This document shows, piece by piece, positions 24,961 to 33,414 of a stretch of 35,552 nt of DNA. Position numbers and translations under genes: made by a program. How positions within the stretch are numbered: position 1 is the first letter of the stretch; every line of letters starts with the position of its first letter. This DNA is from Actinomycetota bacterium (GTDB lineage Bacteria; Actinomycetota; Acidimicrobiia; Acidimicrobiales; Ilumatobacteraceae): contig VGBY01000002.1 of assembly GCA_016870295.1 (NCBI GenBank), positions 1 to 35,552 on the forward strand. Reading direction: 5' to 3'. The notes beneath the pieces were generated by a model. That model had not been told where the DNA came from. It saw only the letters and a program-made list of their open reading frames with translations, and did not search any database.

Positions 24961-26070
24961 CTACTTGAGAAAGTCGGGGACGTCGAGATCATCGTCATCG
25001 CCGCCGTCCGCCGAACCGAAGATCTCGCGCAGGCGCGAACTGCCCTTGCCATCGGGGCGCGGCTCACCGCGCGACGAAGAACCATCGCCGCGCGTGGCGA
25101 CGCGACCCGCACCGGCATCCCAGCGCTCGAAACCCGAAGCGATCACGGTGACGCGCACTTCATCGCCAAGATCGTCGTCGATCACGGTGCCGAGGATGAT
25201 GTTGGCATCCTGATGCGCGACGCGCGACACCGTCTCGGCGGCTTCGTTCAATTCGAACAGGCTCATGTCGCTCGGGCCAGCCACGTTCAGCAAGATGCCG
25301 CGGGCGCCCTCGATCGCCGACTCAAGCATCGGTGAAGTGATGGCCGCAAGTGACGCGTTGGACGCTCGCTTGTCGCCGCTCGCCACGCCGATACCCATCA
25401 ACGACGAACCGGCATTCGACAAGATCATCTTCACGTCGGCAAAGTCGGTGTTGATCAAACCCGGGGTCGTGATGATGCCGGTGATTCCCGAGACGCCCTG
25501 CATCAGAACTTCGTCGGCCTTCTTGAACGCGTCGAGCAAGGTGGTCTTGTCGGTGGCGATCGAGAGCAGTTTCTCGTTGGGGATGACGATCAGCGTGTCG
25601 ACCTTCTCCTTCAACTTGGCGATGCCGGAGTCGGCTTGCACCGAACGACGACGGCCCTCGAATGAAAATGGTCGCGTCACGATGCCGATGGTGAGCGCAC
25701 CCTCGCTCTTGGCAATCTCCGCGACGATGGGGGCTGCACCCGTGCCGGTTCCGCCGCCTTCACCAGCGGTGATGAACACCATGTCGGCACCAGCGAGGTG
25801 CTCTTGAATCTCATCGCGGTGTGCTTCGGCTGCTTGACGACCCACTTCCGGGTCGCTACCCGCGCCGAGACCGCGCGTGAGTTCGCGACCGATGTCGATC
25901 TTGAAACTCGCATCGCTCATGATCAACGCCTGAGCGTCGGTGTTGATGGCGACGAAGTCGACGCCGCGTAACCCTGCGTCAATCATGCGGTTGACGGCGT
26001 TCACACCACCGCCGCCGATTCCGACGACTTTGATGACGGCGATTGGCGAATTTTGCGAGTTGCTTGGCAT
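24961..26070 (-). CDS. ftsZ: Cell division protein FtsZ
   Basis: The tubulin-like GTPase of the Z ring, 369 aa. The nucleotide loop GIGGGGVNAVNRM is at about 18-29, the tubulin signature GEGGGTGTGAAP at 103-114 and the T7 loop NTDFADVKMIL at 207-217, so both halves of the GTPase site are complete. A short variable linker (about 320-355) leads to the tail DDLDVPDFLK, the conserved peptide that binds SepF and other partners. I chose ATG 26070. A TTG at 26106 would add 12 residues unlike the family. GGGGG lies 11 nt upstream, and a possible -10 lies in the 53-nt gap after the MurB-FtsQ gene. Confidence 0.97.
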   Translation of the reverse strand: MPSNSQNSPIAVIKVVGIGGGGVNAVNRMIDAGLRGVDFVAINTDAQALIMSDASFKIDIGRELTRGLGAGSDPEVGRQAAEAHRDEIQEHLAGADMVFITAGEGGGTGTGAAPIVAEIAKSEGALTIGIVTRPFSFEGRRRSVQADSGIAKLKEKVDTLIVIPNEKLLSIATDKTTLLDAFKKADEVLMQGVSGITGIITTPGLINTDFADVKMILSNAGSSLMGIGVASGDKRASNASLAAITSPMLESAIEGARGILLNVAGPSDMSLFELNEAAETVSRVAHQDANIILGTVIDDDLGDEVRVTVIASGFERWDAGAGRVATRGDGSSSRGEPRPDGKGSSRLREIFGSADGGDDDDLDVPDFLK

Positions 26071-26111
26071 GTTGTGTCTGACCCCCAAGTTGAACTTTAC
26101 GCTCAACCTCT

Positions 26112-26117
26112 ACTGTA
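26112..26117 (-). promoter_or_regulatory. Candidate -10 for ftsZ
   Basis: TACAGT on the minus strand would place a transcript start near 26105, giving a leader of about 35 nt. A weak -35 (TCATCA) lies 17 nt further upstream inside the end of the MurB-FtsQ gene. A separate ftsZ promoter is common, so this is plausible but unproven. Confidence 0.35.
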
Positions 26118-26123
26118 GGCACA

Positions 26124-28334
26124 CTAGCCGTTGTTGATGATCGGCTGTCCACCCGATACATCGATGCCAACGATGAACTCTGGGTCTTGGCGGGTGAGCA
26201 CCGTCTGCACGATGGTGAGCTTGTTGCGAATGTCGACGGGCGCCCCGAGGTTCACCACGGTGCCGGTCTTCAACACGAACCCCAGCGACTCAGGGCCATT
26301 CACCGTCACATGCTTCAGGCGCTTCAACGTGTCGGGTGGCAATGCGATCGCCACTTGCGCGGCCGCTTGGTAGACGGGCGTCGTGACGGTGCCCGCCGGC
26401 AGGTTCGGGCCGACGCCCTCAATCTTCACGAACTGCGTGGGCTGACCATCCAACACATCGAGTACTCGTCCGGTGAAATCGAGCACTCGCGCGCGGTTGT
26501 CGACACCGACGAACCAGGCGACGGGTGTTCGTTCGTCGATTTCGATGACGACGCGATCGGGCAAGTACCAACTCAGCCGCGCCCGCTCGACCCACGGGTC
26601 GCCCTCCAGGCGACGCTGTGCGCCATCGAGATCGGCCGTGAACACGCTCGCCCCGCGCAACGAATCCCGCACTTTGTCGAGCAGCAGCGGATCGGTGTAC
26701 GTGGCTCCCGAGACCTCGATGTCGCGCACCGCAAAGATTGGCGACGCCAGAACGACGAGCACCAGCGAGACGCTGCCGATGAGCGCGGCGAAACCAATGA
26801 GCGGCGAGATTCGCACCCGCGCGATCCGCTTCCACCAGGCGCGCCGACCGAGGCGACGATCGCTGATGACATCGGCAAGACCCCCAGCACCCGGCACGGC
26901 CGTGCTCGCGTCGGAGAACGGGCTGGTCGGGTCGAGGGTGAGCGTGGCTGAACCCTCTGGTCGTTCGTGGGGCAACAAGTGGTCGGAGTCATCGATGACG
27001 ATCGGTGACGGCGTTGAGTCGCCGACGGTGGCCCCACGACTGGTCACCGACGAGATGTCGACTACATCTGCGACTGGGGTGTCGCCGCTCGGTGTCGGCG
27101 AGTCGCTCGGTGTCGGCGAGTCGCCCGGTGTCGCGTCGGTAGGTGCCTCATCACTCGGTGTCGCATCTGCCGGGCGCGCGATCGCGCCCGTGTCGGCAAA
27201 CAGCTCGCGCAACTCCGCCACGGCATCACCGGGGAGCGGTGGTGCAATCGTCGCGCTGCCGAGTGTGTCGTCGGTGACGAGCGGGCCGAACACCTTGTCG
27301 AGGGCGGTCAGCGATCGTGTGGTGCCGAGCGTGGTCTCCACGTTTCCTGCAGTCTGTGCCCCTGCATCAGCGGCGATCTCGTCATCGAAGCCGACGAGGC
27401 GCACTTCACTACGCAAATCGATGCCGAGCTCGCCCTTCACGCGCTCGCGCACCTCGGCCATCAGGTCCGCAACATCCGCCGCGCTACCGCCCTCATCGCA
27501 TTGGATGAAGTTGGCGTGCTTGGATGACACTTCCGCCGTGCCGATGCGCAACCCGCGCAGACCAATCCGATCGATGATCGCTCCGGCCGACCCGCCGCCG
27601 GGTTCCGGGTTGACGAACACCGAGCCAGCGTTTTGTCCGCCCGGTTGGTGTTCGCGTCGCCAACGCACGATGTCGGACATCTCGGATTCGCTCGCCGACT
27701 GATCACCCCAGGACAGCGCAAAGGTCGCCGACAAGACGACGTGATACGACTGCAGGTCGCTCCCGCGAAACCGCAGACCGAGGTCGCGCGCTGCAACATT
27801 CGCGATGATTCCTTTGCCGAGATGGAAGATCTTTGCCGACTCGATGCTGGACGCAATGTCACTGCCGTGGCCACCGGCGTTCATCCGCACGGCACCACCG
27901 ACCGAGCCCGGCACGCCGACGCCCCACTCGAAACCGGTCAGCGAGTGAGACGCACATTGGCGCGCCAGCACGGGCAGCGGCACGGCGCCACCAGCCATGA
28001 CCCGCGATGGAGCGGGACGCTTCGGCCACACGATCTCCTCGGCAAAGTCGCCGAGTTGCAGCACCAAACCATCGAAGCCCTCGTCGGCGACGAGCAGGTT
28101 GCTGCCGCGGCCGATTACGAGCACCGGCACCTTGTGTTCGCGTAGCGCGTTGCTGACGGCGTGTAAGTCGTCGATCGAGTGTGCCGTCACGAACAAACTC
28201 GCCGGACCACCGACCTTGTAGGTGGTGTAGGTCGCCAGATCGACGTCGCGTCTCACCCGTGGGCCGAGCAGGATGCCGAGGCGGTCGATGGCCCGCGTGC
28301 GACGCGCGTAGTCGTCGGTGTCGTCAGGCGCCAC
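26124..28334 (-). CDS. murB-ftsQ: MurB-FtsQ fusion: UDP-N-acetylenolpyruvoylglucosamine reductase joined to division protein FtsQ
   Basis: One open frame of 736 aa. Residues 1 to about 317 are a full MurB: YKVGGPASL (40-47), FAD loop VIGRGSNLLVADEGF, GVPGSVGGAVRMNAGGHG (140-157), AGSVFVNP with the proton-donating Ser238, and Glu310 in SEVRLVG. Residues about 318-498 are a Pro/Asp/Ser/Thr-rich linker. A membrane helix follows at about 509-530, then a POTRA-like domain (IFAVRDIEVSGATY onwards) and the FtsQ beta region to 736. MurB makes UDP-MurNAc in the cytoplasm, and FtsQ joins FtsB/FtsL outside. GTG 28334 overlaps murC by 11 nt. ATG 28367 is an alternative. Internal GTGs at codons 430 and 480 could start a separate FtsQ. 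Confidence 0.88.
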   Translation of the reverse strand: MAPDDTDDYARRTRAIDRLGILLGPRVRRDVDLATYTTYKVGGPASLFVTAHSIDDLHAVSNALREHKVPVLVIGRGSNLLVADEGFDGLVLQLGDFAEEIVWPKRPAPSRVMAGGAVPLPVLARQCASHSLTGFEWGVGVPGSVGGAVRMNAGGHGSDIASSIESAKIFHLGKGIIANVAARDLGLRFRGSDLQSYHVVLSATFALSWGDQSASESEMSDIVRWRREHQPGGQNAGSVFVNPEPGGGSAGAIIDRIGLRGLRIGTAEVSSKHANFIQCDEGGSAADVADLMAEVRERVKGELGIDLRSEVRLVGFDDEIAADAGAQTAGNVETTLGTTRSLTALDKVFGPLVTDDTLGSATIAPPLPGDAVAELRELFADTGAIARPADATPSDEAPTDATPGDSPTPSDSPTPSGDTPVADVVDISSVTSRGATVGDSTPSPIVIDDSDHLLPHERPEGSATLTLDPTSPFSDASTAVPGAGGLADVISDRRLGRRAWWKRIARVRISPLIGFAALIGSVSLVLVVLASPIFAVRDIEVSGATYTDPLLLDKVRDSLRGASVFTADLDGAQRRLEGDPWVERARLSWYLPDRVVIEIDERTPVAWFVGVDNRARVLDFTGRVLDVLDGQPTQFVKIEGVGPNLPAGTVTTPVYQAAAQVAIALPPDTLKRLKHVTVNGPESLGFVLKTGTVVNLGAPVDIRNKLTIVQTVLTRQDPEFIVGIDVSGGQPIINNG
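27087..27133. repeat. 18-bp tandem repeat in the MurB-FtsQ linker
   Basis: An 18-bp unit occurs twice exactly (27087-27104 and 27105-27122). An 11-bp partial copy with one mismatch follows (27123-27133). It encodes the repeated Asp-Ser-Pro-Thr-Pro-Ser type sequence of the linker (about residues 401-416), so the length keeps frame and may vary between strains. Confidence 0.8.
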
Positions 28335-29700
28335 GTGACAATTCTCGCCGACGGGCCACCACTTCATCGGGGAATGTCTCGATATCGCCGCAACCCATTG
28401 AGATGCACAGGTCACCGTCGCGACATTCACGCGCCACGAACTCGACGAGGTCAGCGCGCTCCTTGCGCCACTCAACCCGCGCGTATGGGTGGGCGTTGCG
28501 AATCGCATCGACGACAAGTTGACCCGTGACTCCCTCGATGCGATCGGTGCCCGATGCATAAATATCGGTGATGACGACGACATCGGCGTCGATGAAGGCA
28601 TCGCAGTAGGCATCCGACATCACCGCCATGCGATTGAAGCGATTCGGCTGGAAGACCGCGATGACCCGCGCGAAACCGGCGGAATCTGCGCGCACGGCGG
28701 CAAGCACCGCGGCAATCTCGGCGGGCAGATGCGCATAGTCGTCGATGAATGTGGTGCCGCCGTCGTGCGCACGCACTTCGAATCGACGGTGCACGCCCAC
28801 GAAATCGGCCACGGCGCGGGTGGCTGATTCGACAGAGACACCGAGCACGCGTGCCATCGCGAATGCGGCGAGAAAGTTGCGCACGTTGTGGACGCCGCGC
28901 AACGGCAGCGACACCTCGTGTCGACCGTCGGGGTGCTCGACCATGAATCGCGCACCACCTGCAACGAATTGCACGTTCGTCGCCCGATACATCGCCGCGC
29001 CGAGACCGTAGGTGATCGCCGAGTGTTCGTGGGCGAGACGCGCGGTCGTGGGGTCGTCAATGCACAGCACCTTGGGGCCCCGGATTTCCGCGAGGTATTC
29101 GTCGAACGACGCCACGATGCCGTCGTACGAGCCGTGCTCATCGAGATGGTCGACATCCACGTTGGTGAGAATCGTCGCGTACGGCTTGATGGCTCGATGA
29201 CTCGAGTCACTTTCATCGGCTTCGACGACGAAGTTCTCGTCGCCCCAGTGCGCGCTCGCCGGCAACTGCGGCACGTCGGCTCCGATCAGATACCCGGGAT
29301 CACGCCCAGCTTCGCGCATCATCATGGTGAGCAACGTCGTGGTGGTCGTCTTGCCGTGCGTGCCCGCCACCGCGATGGTCGTTGCCTGGGTGGCGATCCA
29401 GCCGAGTATCGCCGCCCGTGTCAGCACTCGCACACCTCGCTCAGCCGCAGCGACCAACTCCACGTTCGTCTGGCGAACCGCAGCCGAGTAGGTGACGATG
29501 TCGCAACCGTTGACGACGAGCGGGTCATGCGGCACATTGACCGCAACACCGGCGGCTCGCAGACGGTCGAGCACCTGCGACTCGCGCACGTCGCTACCGG
29601 AAACTCGATGACCCATCTCGGCGAGGATGATGGCAATCGCGCTCGTGCCGGGTCCACCGACACCGACGATGTGAATTCGCTGTGCCGAAGTGGTGGTCAT
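28324..29700 (-). CDS. murC: UDP-N-acetylmuramate--L-alanine ligase
   Basis: A 458-aa Mur ligase that adds L-alanine to UDP-MurNAc. The N-terminal UDP-binding loop is HIVGVGGPGTSAIA (10-23), the ATP loop AGTHGKTTTTT at about 112-122, and VEADESD and LTNVDVDHLDEHG hold the metal and carbamoyl-site residues. NPxxH-like and VGVHRRFE/DDYAHLPAEI segments follow. The last has Leu where most MurC have His (DDYAHHPTE). ATG 29700 is 1 nt after the murG stop. Its product is made from the MurB product of the next gene, so the two consecutive steps are encoded side by side. Confidence 0.95.
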   Translation of the reverse strand: MTTTSAQRIHIVGVGGPGTSAIAIILAEMGHRVSGSDVRESQVLDRLRAAGVAVNVPHDPLVVNGCDIVTYSAAVRQTNVELVAAAERGVRVLTRAAILGWIATQATTIAVAGTHGKTTTTTLLTMMMREAGRDPGYLIGADVPQLPASAHWGDENFVVEADESDSSHRAIKPYATILTNVDVDHLDEHGSYDGIVASFDEYLAEIRGPKVLCIDDPTTARLAHEHSAITYGLGAAMYRATNVQFVAGGARFMVEHPDGRHEVSLPLRGVHNVRNFLAAFAMARVLGVSVESATRAVADFVGVHRRFEVRAHDGGTTFIDDYAHLPAEIAAVLAAVRADSAGFARVIAVFQPNRFNRMAVMSDAYCDAFIDADVVVITDIYASGTDRIEGVTGQLVVDAIRNAHPYARVEWRKERADLVEFVARECRDGDLCISMGCGDIETFPDEVVARRRELSRGA

Positions 29701-29701
29701 C

Positions 29702-30850
29702 TCAGGGCGCGACTGACTCGATGATTGAGCCGATTGCCGACGAACGATTCAGCGCGCCGAGCGCATACGACTTTGCCGACAACCGCTCGCGCAAGACCGC
29801 ATCGTCGACCACGCGGCTCAGTTCCTTTGCGAACCGAGTGGCGACATCTGCTTCGTCGACGACGATCGCCGCCCCGGCATCCGACAACCAACGTGCATTA
29901 CGGCGCTGGTGATCATCGGCGGCGGCGGCCCAGGGCACCACCACTCCTGCTGCACCCACTGCGACAAGTTCGGCGATGGTGCTGGCCCCAGCGCGACACA
30001 CGACGACATCGGCGATCAGCCACACATCGGCCATGTTGGCGTGACTCGCACGCCGTACGTAGTGGATTCCGGTCGCACCGAACGAACCGCCTGGCAAGTC
30101 AACGAATCGCTCGCCGGCGAGGTGCAGCACGGCAAGATCGTCACGTTGTTTGTTCTCGGCAACCCATCCCTCAATCGCCGCGTTGATCGTCTGTGATCCG
30201 AGCGACCCTCCCATGGCCACGACGATGCGTCGCGATGGATTGATACCAAAGCTCGCTGCCGCTCGTGCCCGCGCCGAGTCATCGGCGGCGGTGTTGCGCA
30301 CGAGTCGACGCACGCTGTTGCGCACGGGGGCTCCGGTGTGCTTGGCACCCGGCAACACCGAGCCGGCGAATGCCGTCGCCACCGCCGCGGCCTTTCTTGC
30401 TTGACGTCGTGTGGCCAAGCCCGGCTGCTGGTCGTAACTGACGACCACGACCGGGATACCGAGGGCTCGCGCGGCGCGTACTGCTGGTTCGCTGGCGAAC
30501 CCGCCCACACTGACCACAACCCGCGGTTGCCACAATCGCAGCTGCCGCGTAGCGATTGCCGTTGCAATCAGCAGTTTCGGCACCGCTATTGCGCTGCGAA
30601 CGAGGGCCCGCGGCGATGCACTGCGCTGCAAACCATCGACGTTGAGCAGCAGACGCGGATGATCCGTGTCGGCAAGCAACTGCGCATCGACGGGTCGTTG
30701 TGACGCAACGAAGGCCACGGAGCGTGCCGAGCGTCCACGATCGACGAGCTGTTCGGCGATGGCGAGCGCCGGAATCATGTGACCCGCCGTTCCACCGCCG
30801 GCAATGACGGCAAAGACTCGCGGTGACGAAGGTGCGCTGTTTGTCGTCAC
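29702..30850 (-). CDS. murG: UDP-N-acetylglucosamine--lipid I N-acetylglucosaminyltransferase
   Basis: A 382-aa GT-B glycosyltransferase that makes lipid II at the inner membrane face. The acceptor loop is AGGGTAGHMIPALAIAE (17-33), SVGGFASEP is the second glycine loop, and MGGSLGSQTIN starts the C-terminal donor domain. CRAGASTIAEL and DDHQRRNARWL bind the UDP-GlcNAc. The usual HEQN motif in the N-domain is replaced by SYDQQPG, about one residue shorter, which is a clear departure from the family. Start is GTG 30850, 27 nt after ftsW. murC begins 1 nt after its stop. Confidence 0.93.
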   Translation of the reverse strand: MTTNSAPSSPRVFAVIAGGGTAGHMIPALAIAEQLVDRGRSARSVAFVASQRPVDAQLLADTDHPRLLLNVDGLQRSASPRALVRSAIAVPKLLIATAIATRQLRLWQPRVVVSVGGFASEPAVRAARALGIPVVVVSYDQQPGLATRRQARKAAAVATAFAGSVLPGAKHTGAPVRNSVRRLVRNTAADDSARARAAASFGINPSRRIVVAMGGSLGSQTINAAIEGWVAENKQRDDLAVLHLAGERFVDLPGGSFGATGIHYVRRASHANMADVWLIADVVVCRAGASTIAELVAVGAAGVVVPWAAAADDHQRRNARWLSDAGAAIVVDEADVATRFAKELSRVVDDAVLRERLSAKSYALGALNRSSAIGSIIESVAP

Positions 30851-30877
30851 GAGAACACGCCGAACGCTATCTCAGGG

Positions 30878-32080
30878 CTACTGAATCTTTCTGGCGATGT
30901 TGAGCAACAAGCCTGCTGCACTCAGCGTGATCAGCAACGAACTGCCACCGTAGGAAATCAACGGCAGCGTCAGACCCGTTACCGGCATCGCACCGACCAC
31001 ACCGCCGATGTTGATCATCGCCTGCACCGAGAACCACACGGTGATACCCGCGGCGAGTAGCGCACCCGAGTAGTCCGGGGCGCGCATCGCAACGACGAAA
31101 CCAAAGAAGGCGAGCGTAAAGAAACCGCCGATCACGATCGTCGAACCGATGAAGCCGAACTCCTCGGCGATCACCGTGAAGATGAAGTCGCTGTGGGCGA
31201 GCGGCACGTATCCCCACTTGCTGGTACCCGCACCAGGTCCCGTTCCCAGAATGCCGCCGTTGGAGATGCTGAGCATCGACTGCCACACCTGATAGCCGCT
31301 GTGCTCACGATTTGCCTCGATGTCAAGGAACGCAGTCCAGCGACTGATGCGCGAGGCCGAAGTGAGGATGTAGCCGATTCCCGCCAGTGAGGCAAAGAAT
31401 GCCGACGCCAGGATCCATTTCGTCGGACTCCCCGCCATGTACAACACGGTGAAGGCGATTCCCGACAACACCACTGCTGCACCGAGGTCCTTTTGCATCA
31501 TCGCGACACCTGCCGCCCCAATCCACGCGAACAACGCCGGGCGAAAGGTGCGCACGAAGTTGGTGAGTTCGCGCTGACGTCGACCGAGGTTGTTCGTCAG
31601 ATAGATGATGAGGGCAAACTTGAGCAACTCCGACGGCTGGAAGCGCACGAACCCGATCTCCACCCAGGCACGCGCACCATTGACGGAGATCCCGAGCGGG
31701 GTGAACGGCAACATATTGAGGCCGAGCACGACGAAGAGGATCGGTTTGTTGAGTTTCTGCCACGAGTGATACGGCATGCGATACATGCCGAACGCCGCCA
31801 CCACACCGACGGCGGCCCACAGCAGCTGTTTGCGGAACATCGTGAACGCCGAGCCACCGTTGTTCACGGAAATGATCGACGATGCCGACAGCACCATCAC
31901 CAGGCCGAGCGCGACGAACACGCCGACGATCAACATGATGCCGAAGAACACCATGTGCGGCTCGGTCTTGCCCTCAGACTGCGCCGGGTTGACGCGCCGA
32001 CCGGCGAGCGCCGCCTCACGCCGCGCGGTGAGCGACGGAATCACGAATGCGCCGCTGTCGTCGAGGTTCACTGCCGTCAT
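30878..32080 (-). CDS. ftsW: Peptidoglycan glycosyltransferase FtsW (SEDS family)
   Basis: A 400-aa polytopic membrane protein of the SEDS family that polymerises lipid II at the septum with its partner penicillin-binding protein. About ten hydrophobic helices begin near residue 42 after a polar N-terminus. Signatures are GARAWVEIGFVRFQPSEL, MQKDLGAAVV, ANREHSGYQVWQSMLSISNGG and PLAHSDFIFTVIAEEFG, and the C-terminus has TGLTLPLISYGGSSLL. The Gln-Lys-Asp-Leu-Gly segment contains the catalytic-type Asp. ATG 32080 overlaps the murD stop as ATGA. The longer frame to 32263 is inside murD. It is placed as in standard clusters, before murG. Confidence 0.95.
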   Translation of the reverse strand: MTAVNLDDSGAFVIPSLTARREAALAGRRVNPAQSEGKTEPHMVFFGIMLIVGVFVALGLVMVLSASSIISVNNGGSAFTMFRKQLLWAAVGVVAAFGMYRMPYHSWQKLNKPILFVVLGLNMLPFTPLGISVNGARAWVEIGFVRFQPSELLKFALIIYLTNNLGRRQRELTNFVRTFRPALFAWIGAAGVAMMQKDLGAAVVLSGIAFTVLYMAGSPTKWILASAFFASLAGIGYILTSASRISRWTAFLDIEANREHSGYQVWQSMLSISNGGILGTGPGAGTSKWGYVPLAHSDFIFTVIAEEFGFIGSTIVIGGFFTLAFFGFVVAMRAPDYSGALLAAGITVWFSVQAMINIGGVVGAMPVTGLTLPLISYGGSSLLITLSAAGLLLNIARKIQ

Positions 32081-33414
32081 GGTTGTTGCTCCTTTGTCAT
32101 TGCCCGAACACAGCGGGCGAAGTCGTCGCCGCGCTCGCCGTAGTTCGAATACCAGTCGTAACTCGTGCAACCCGGCGACAGCAGCACGACATCGCCGGTT
32201 TCGGCCAGTTGTCGGGCGGTCTTCACCGCGGCCTCCATCGATTCGGCCCGCTCGGTGCGGCACACCCCAGAGAATGCGGCCTCGATCAGCGCTGAGGAGT
32301 GACCAATCGCCACCACGGCACGCATCCGCTGCGGCTGACTGGCGAGCGACGAAAGATCGAGGCCCTTGTTCTTGCCGCCGGCGATCAACACGATGCGGTC
32401 GAACGACGTGAGAGCGGCCTGTGCGGCATGCGGGCTGGTGGCTTTGCTGTCGTTGTAGTACGACACACCGTCCACCTCGGCCACGAACTGGATGCGGTGC
32501 GGTGCGTGGTGGTAGCGCGCGAGCGCATTCGCGACCCCTTCGATCGTGCCGAGCCCAGACTCCAACACGAGCGCGCTCGCGGTGAGTGCGTTGGTCATGT
32601 CGTGCGGCAGCGCACGACTCAGTTGCCCCACGTCGATGATGCGGCCGTGTGGCCCGACGAGCGCGCCCGATTCCACCCGATAGTCGCCCGCCTCGAGACC
32701 GAACGTCACGACTCGGGCCGCCGTGGAGTGGGCGCTCTGCTGAATCGACTCATCACGGATTGGGGCGACGGCGACATCGCCCACCCGCGCCGCCGCCCAA
32801 ATGCGTGCCTTCGCGTTGCGGTACGACTCGAGGTCGCGGTGCCAGTCGAGGTGGTCGGGCGCGAGATTGAGCCAGGCGGCAGCCTGCGCGCGGAAGTCGC
32901 GCGTGTAGTGCAGACGAAAACTCGAGCACTCCACTGCGAAGCAGTCGTGCGGTTCGTCGAGCACCTCCACCCACGGTGTCTCGGTGTTGCCGACGGCGGC
33001 CGCCTTGCGACCAGAGGCAGCGAGCATCGCCGCTGCCATCAACGTGGTCGTGGTCTTGCCGTCGGTTCCGGTGACGGCGACGATGGGTCGTGCCCGACCA
33101 CTCGCCTGTTCGTGCCGATAGGCAAGTTCGATTTCTGACACCACTTCGATGCCGGCGCGCAACGCGCTTACGATCACCGGATGCGCCTCGGGCACGCCGG
33201 GGCTCGGCGCGAGGCGCGCGAACTCCCCCATTCGTCGCGCGCACGCCATTGCAGCGTCCGGACCCTCGAGCAGCTCCGCACCGATCGACGCAGCGAACTC
33301 GACGTTGCCCACCGACGGGCGATCGTCGGCGACGACGACTCGTTCACCTCTCGCCGCCAGGAACTTGGCGGTGCTCCGCCCCGCAACGGCCAGACCATAG
33401 ACGAGCGTCGTCAT
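32077..33414 (-). CDS. murD: UDP-N-acetylmuramoyl-L-alanine--D-glutamate ligase
   Basis: A 445-aa Mur ligase adding D-glutamate. N-terminal YGLAVAGRSTAKFLA replaces the usual G-x-G-x-S loop and fits MurD. VAVTGTDGKTTTT is the ATP loop, VECSSFRLHY and LNLAPDHLDWH the metal site, YYNDSKATSPHAAQAAL and LIAGGKNKG the MurD-specific C-domain motifs, and VLLSPGCTSYDWYSNYGERGDDF the end. ATG 33414 overlaps mraY by 4 nt (ATGA) and its stop overlaps ftsW in the same way, so three genes are tightly coupled. Confidence 0.95.
   Translation of the reverse strand: MTTLVYGLAVAGRSTAKFLAARGERVVVADDRPSVGNVEFAASIGAELLEGPDAAMACARRMGEFARLAPSPGVPEAHPVIVSALRAGIEVVSEIELAYRHEQASGRARPIVAVTGTDGKTTTTLMAAAMLAASGRKAAAVGNTETPWVEVLDEPHDCFAVECSSFRLHYTRDFRAQAAAWLNLAPDHLDWHRDLESYRNAKARIWAAARVGDVAVAPIRDESIQQSAHSTAARVVTFGLEAGDYRVESGALVGPHGRIIDVGQLSRALPHDMTNALTASALVLESGLGTIEGVANALARYHHAPHRIQFVAEVDGVSYYNDSKATSPHAAQAALTSFDRIVLIAGGKNKGLDLSSLASQPQRMRAVVAIGHSSALIEAAFSGVCRTERAESMEAAVKTARQLAETGDVVLLSPGCTSYDWYSNYGERGDDFARCVRAMTKEQQP

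Noticed and set aside
27061..27180. Direct repeats as a CRISPR or other array
   Set aside because: Two contiguous 18-bp copies without spacers, inside a coding linker; a simple in-frame tandem repeat.
26124..28613. 829-aa version of the MurB-FtsQ frame
   Set aside because: The first 93 codons overlap the end of murC and look unlike a MurB N-terminus.
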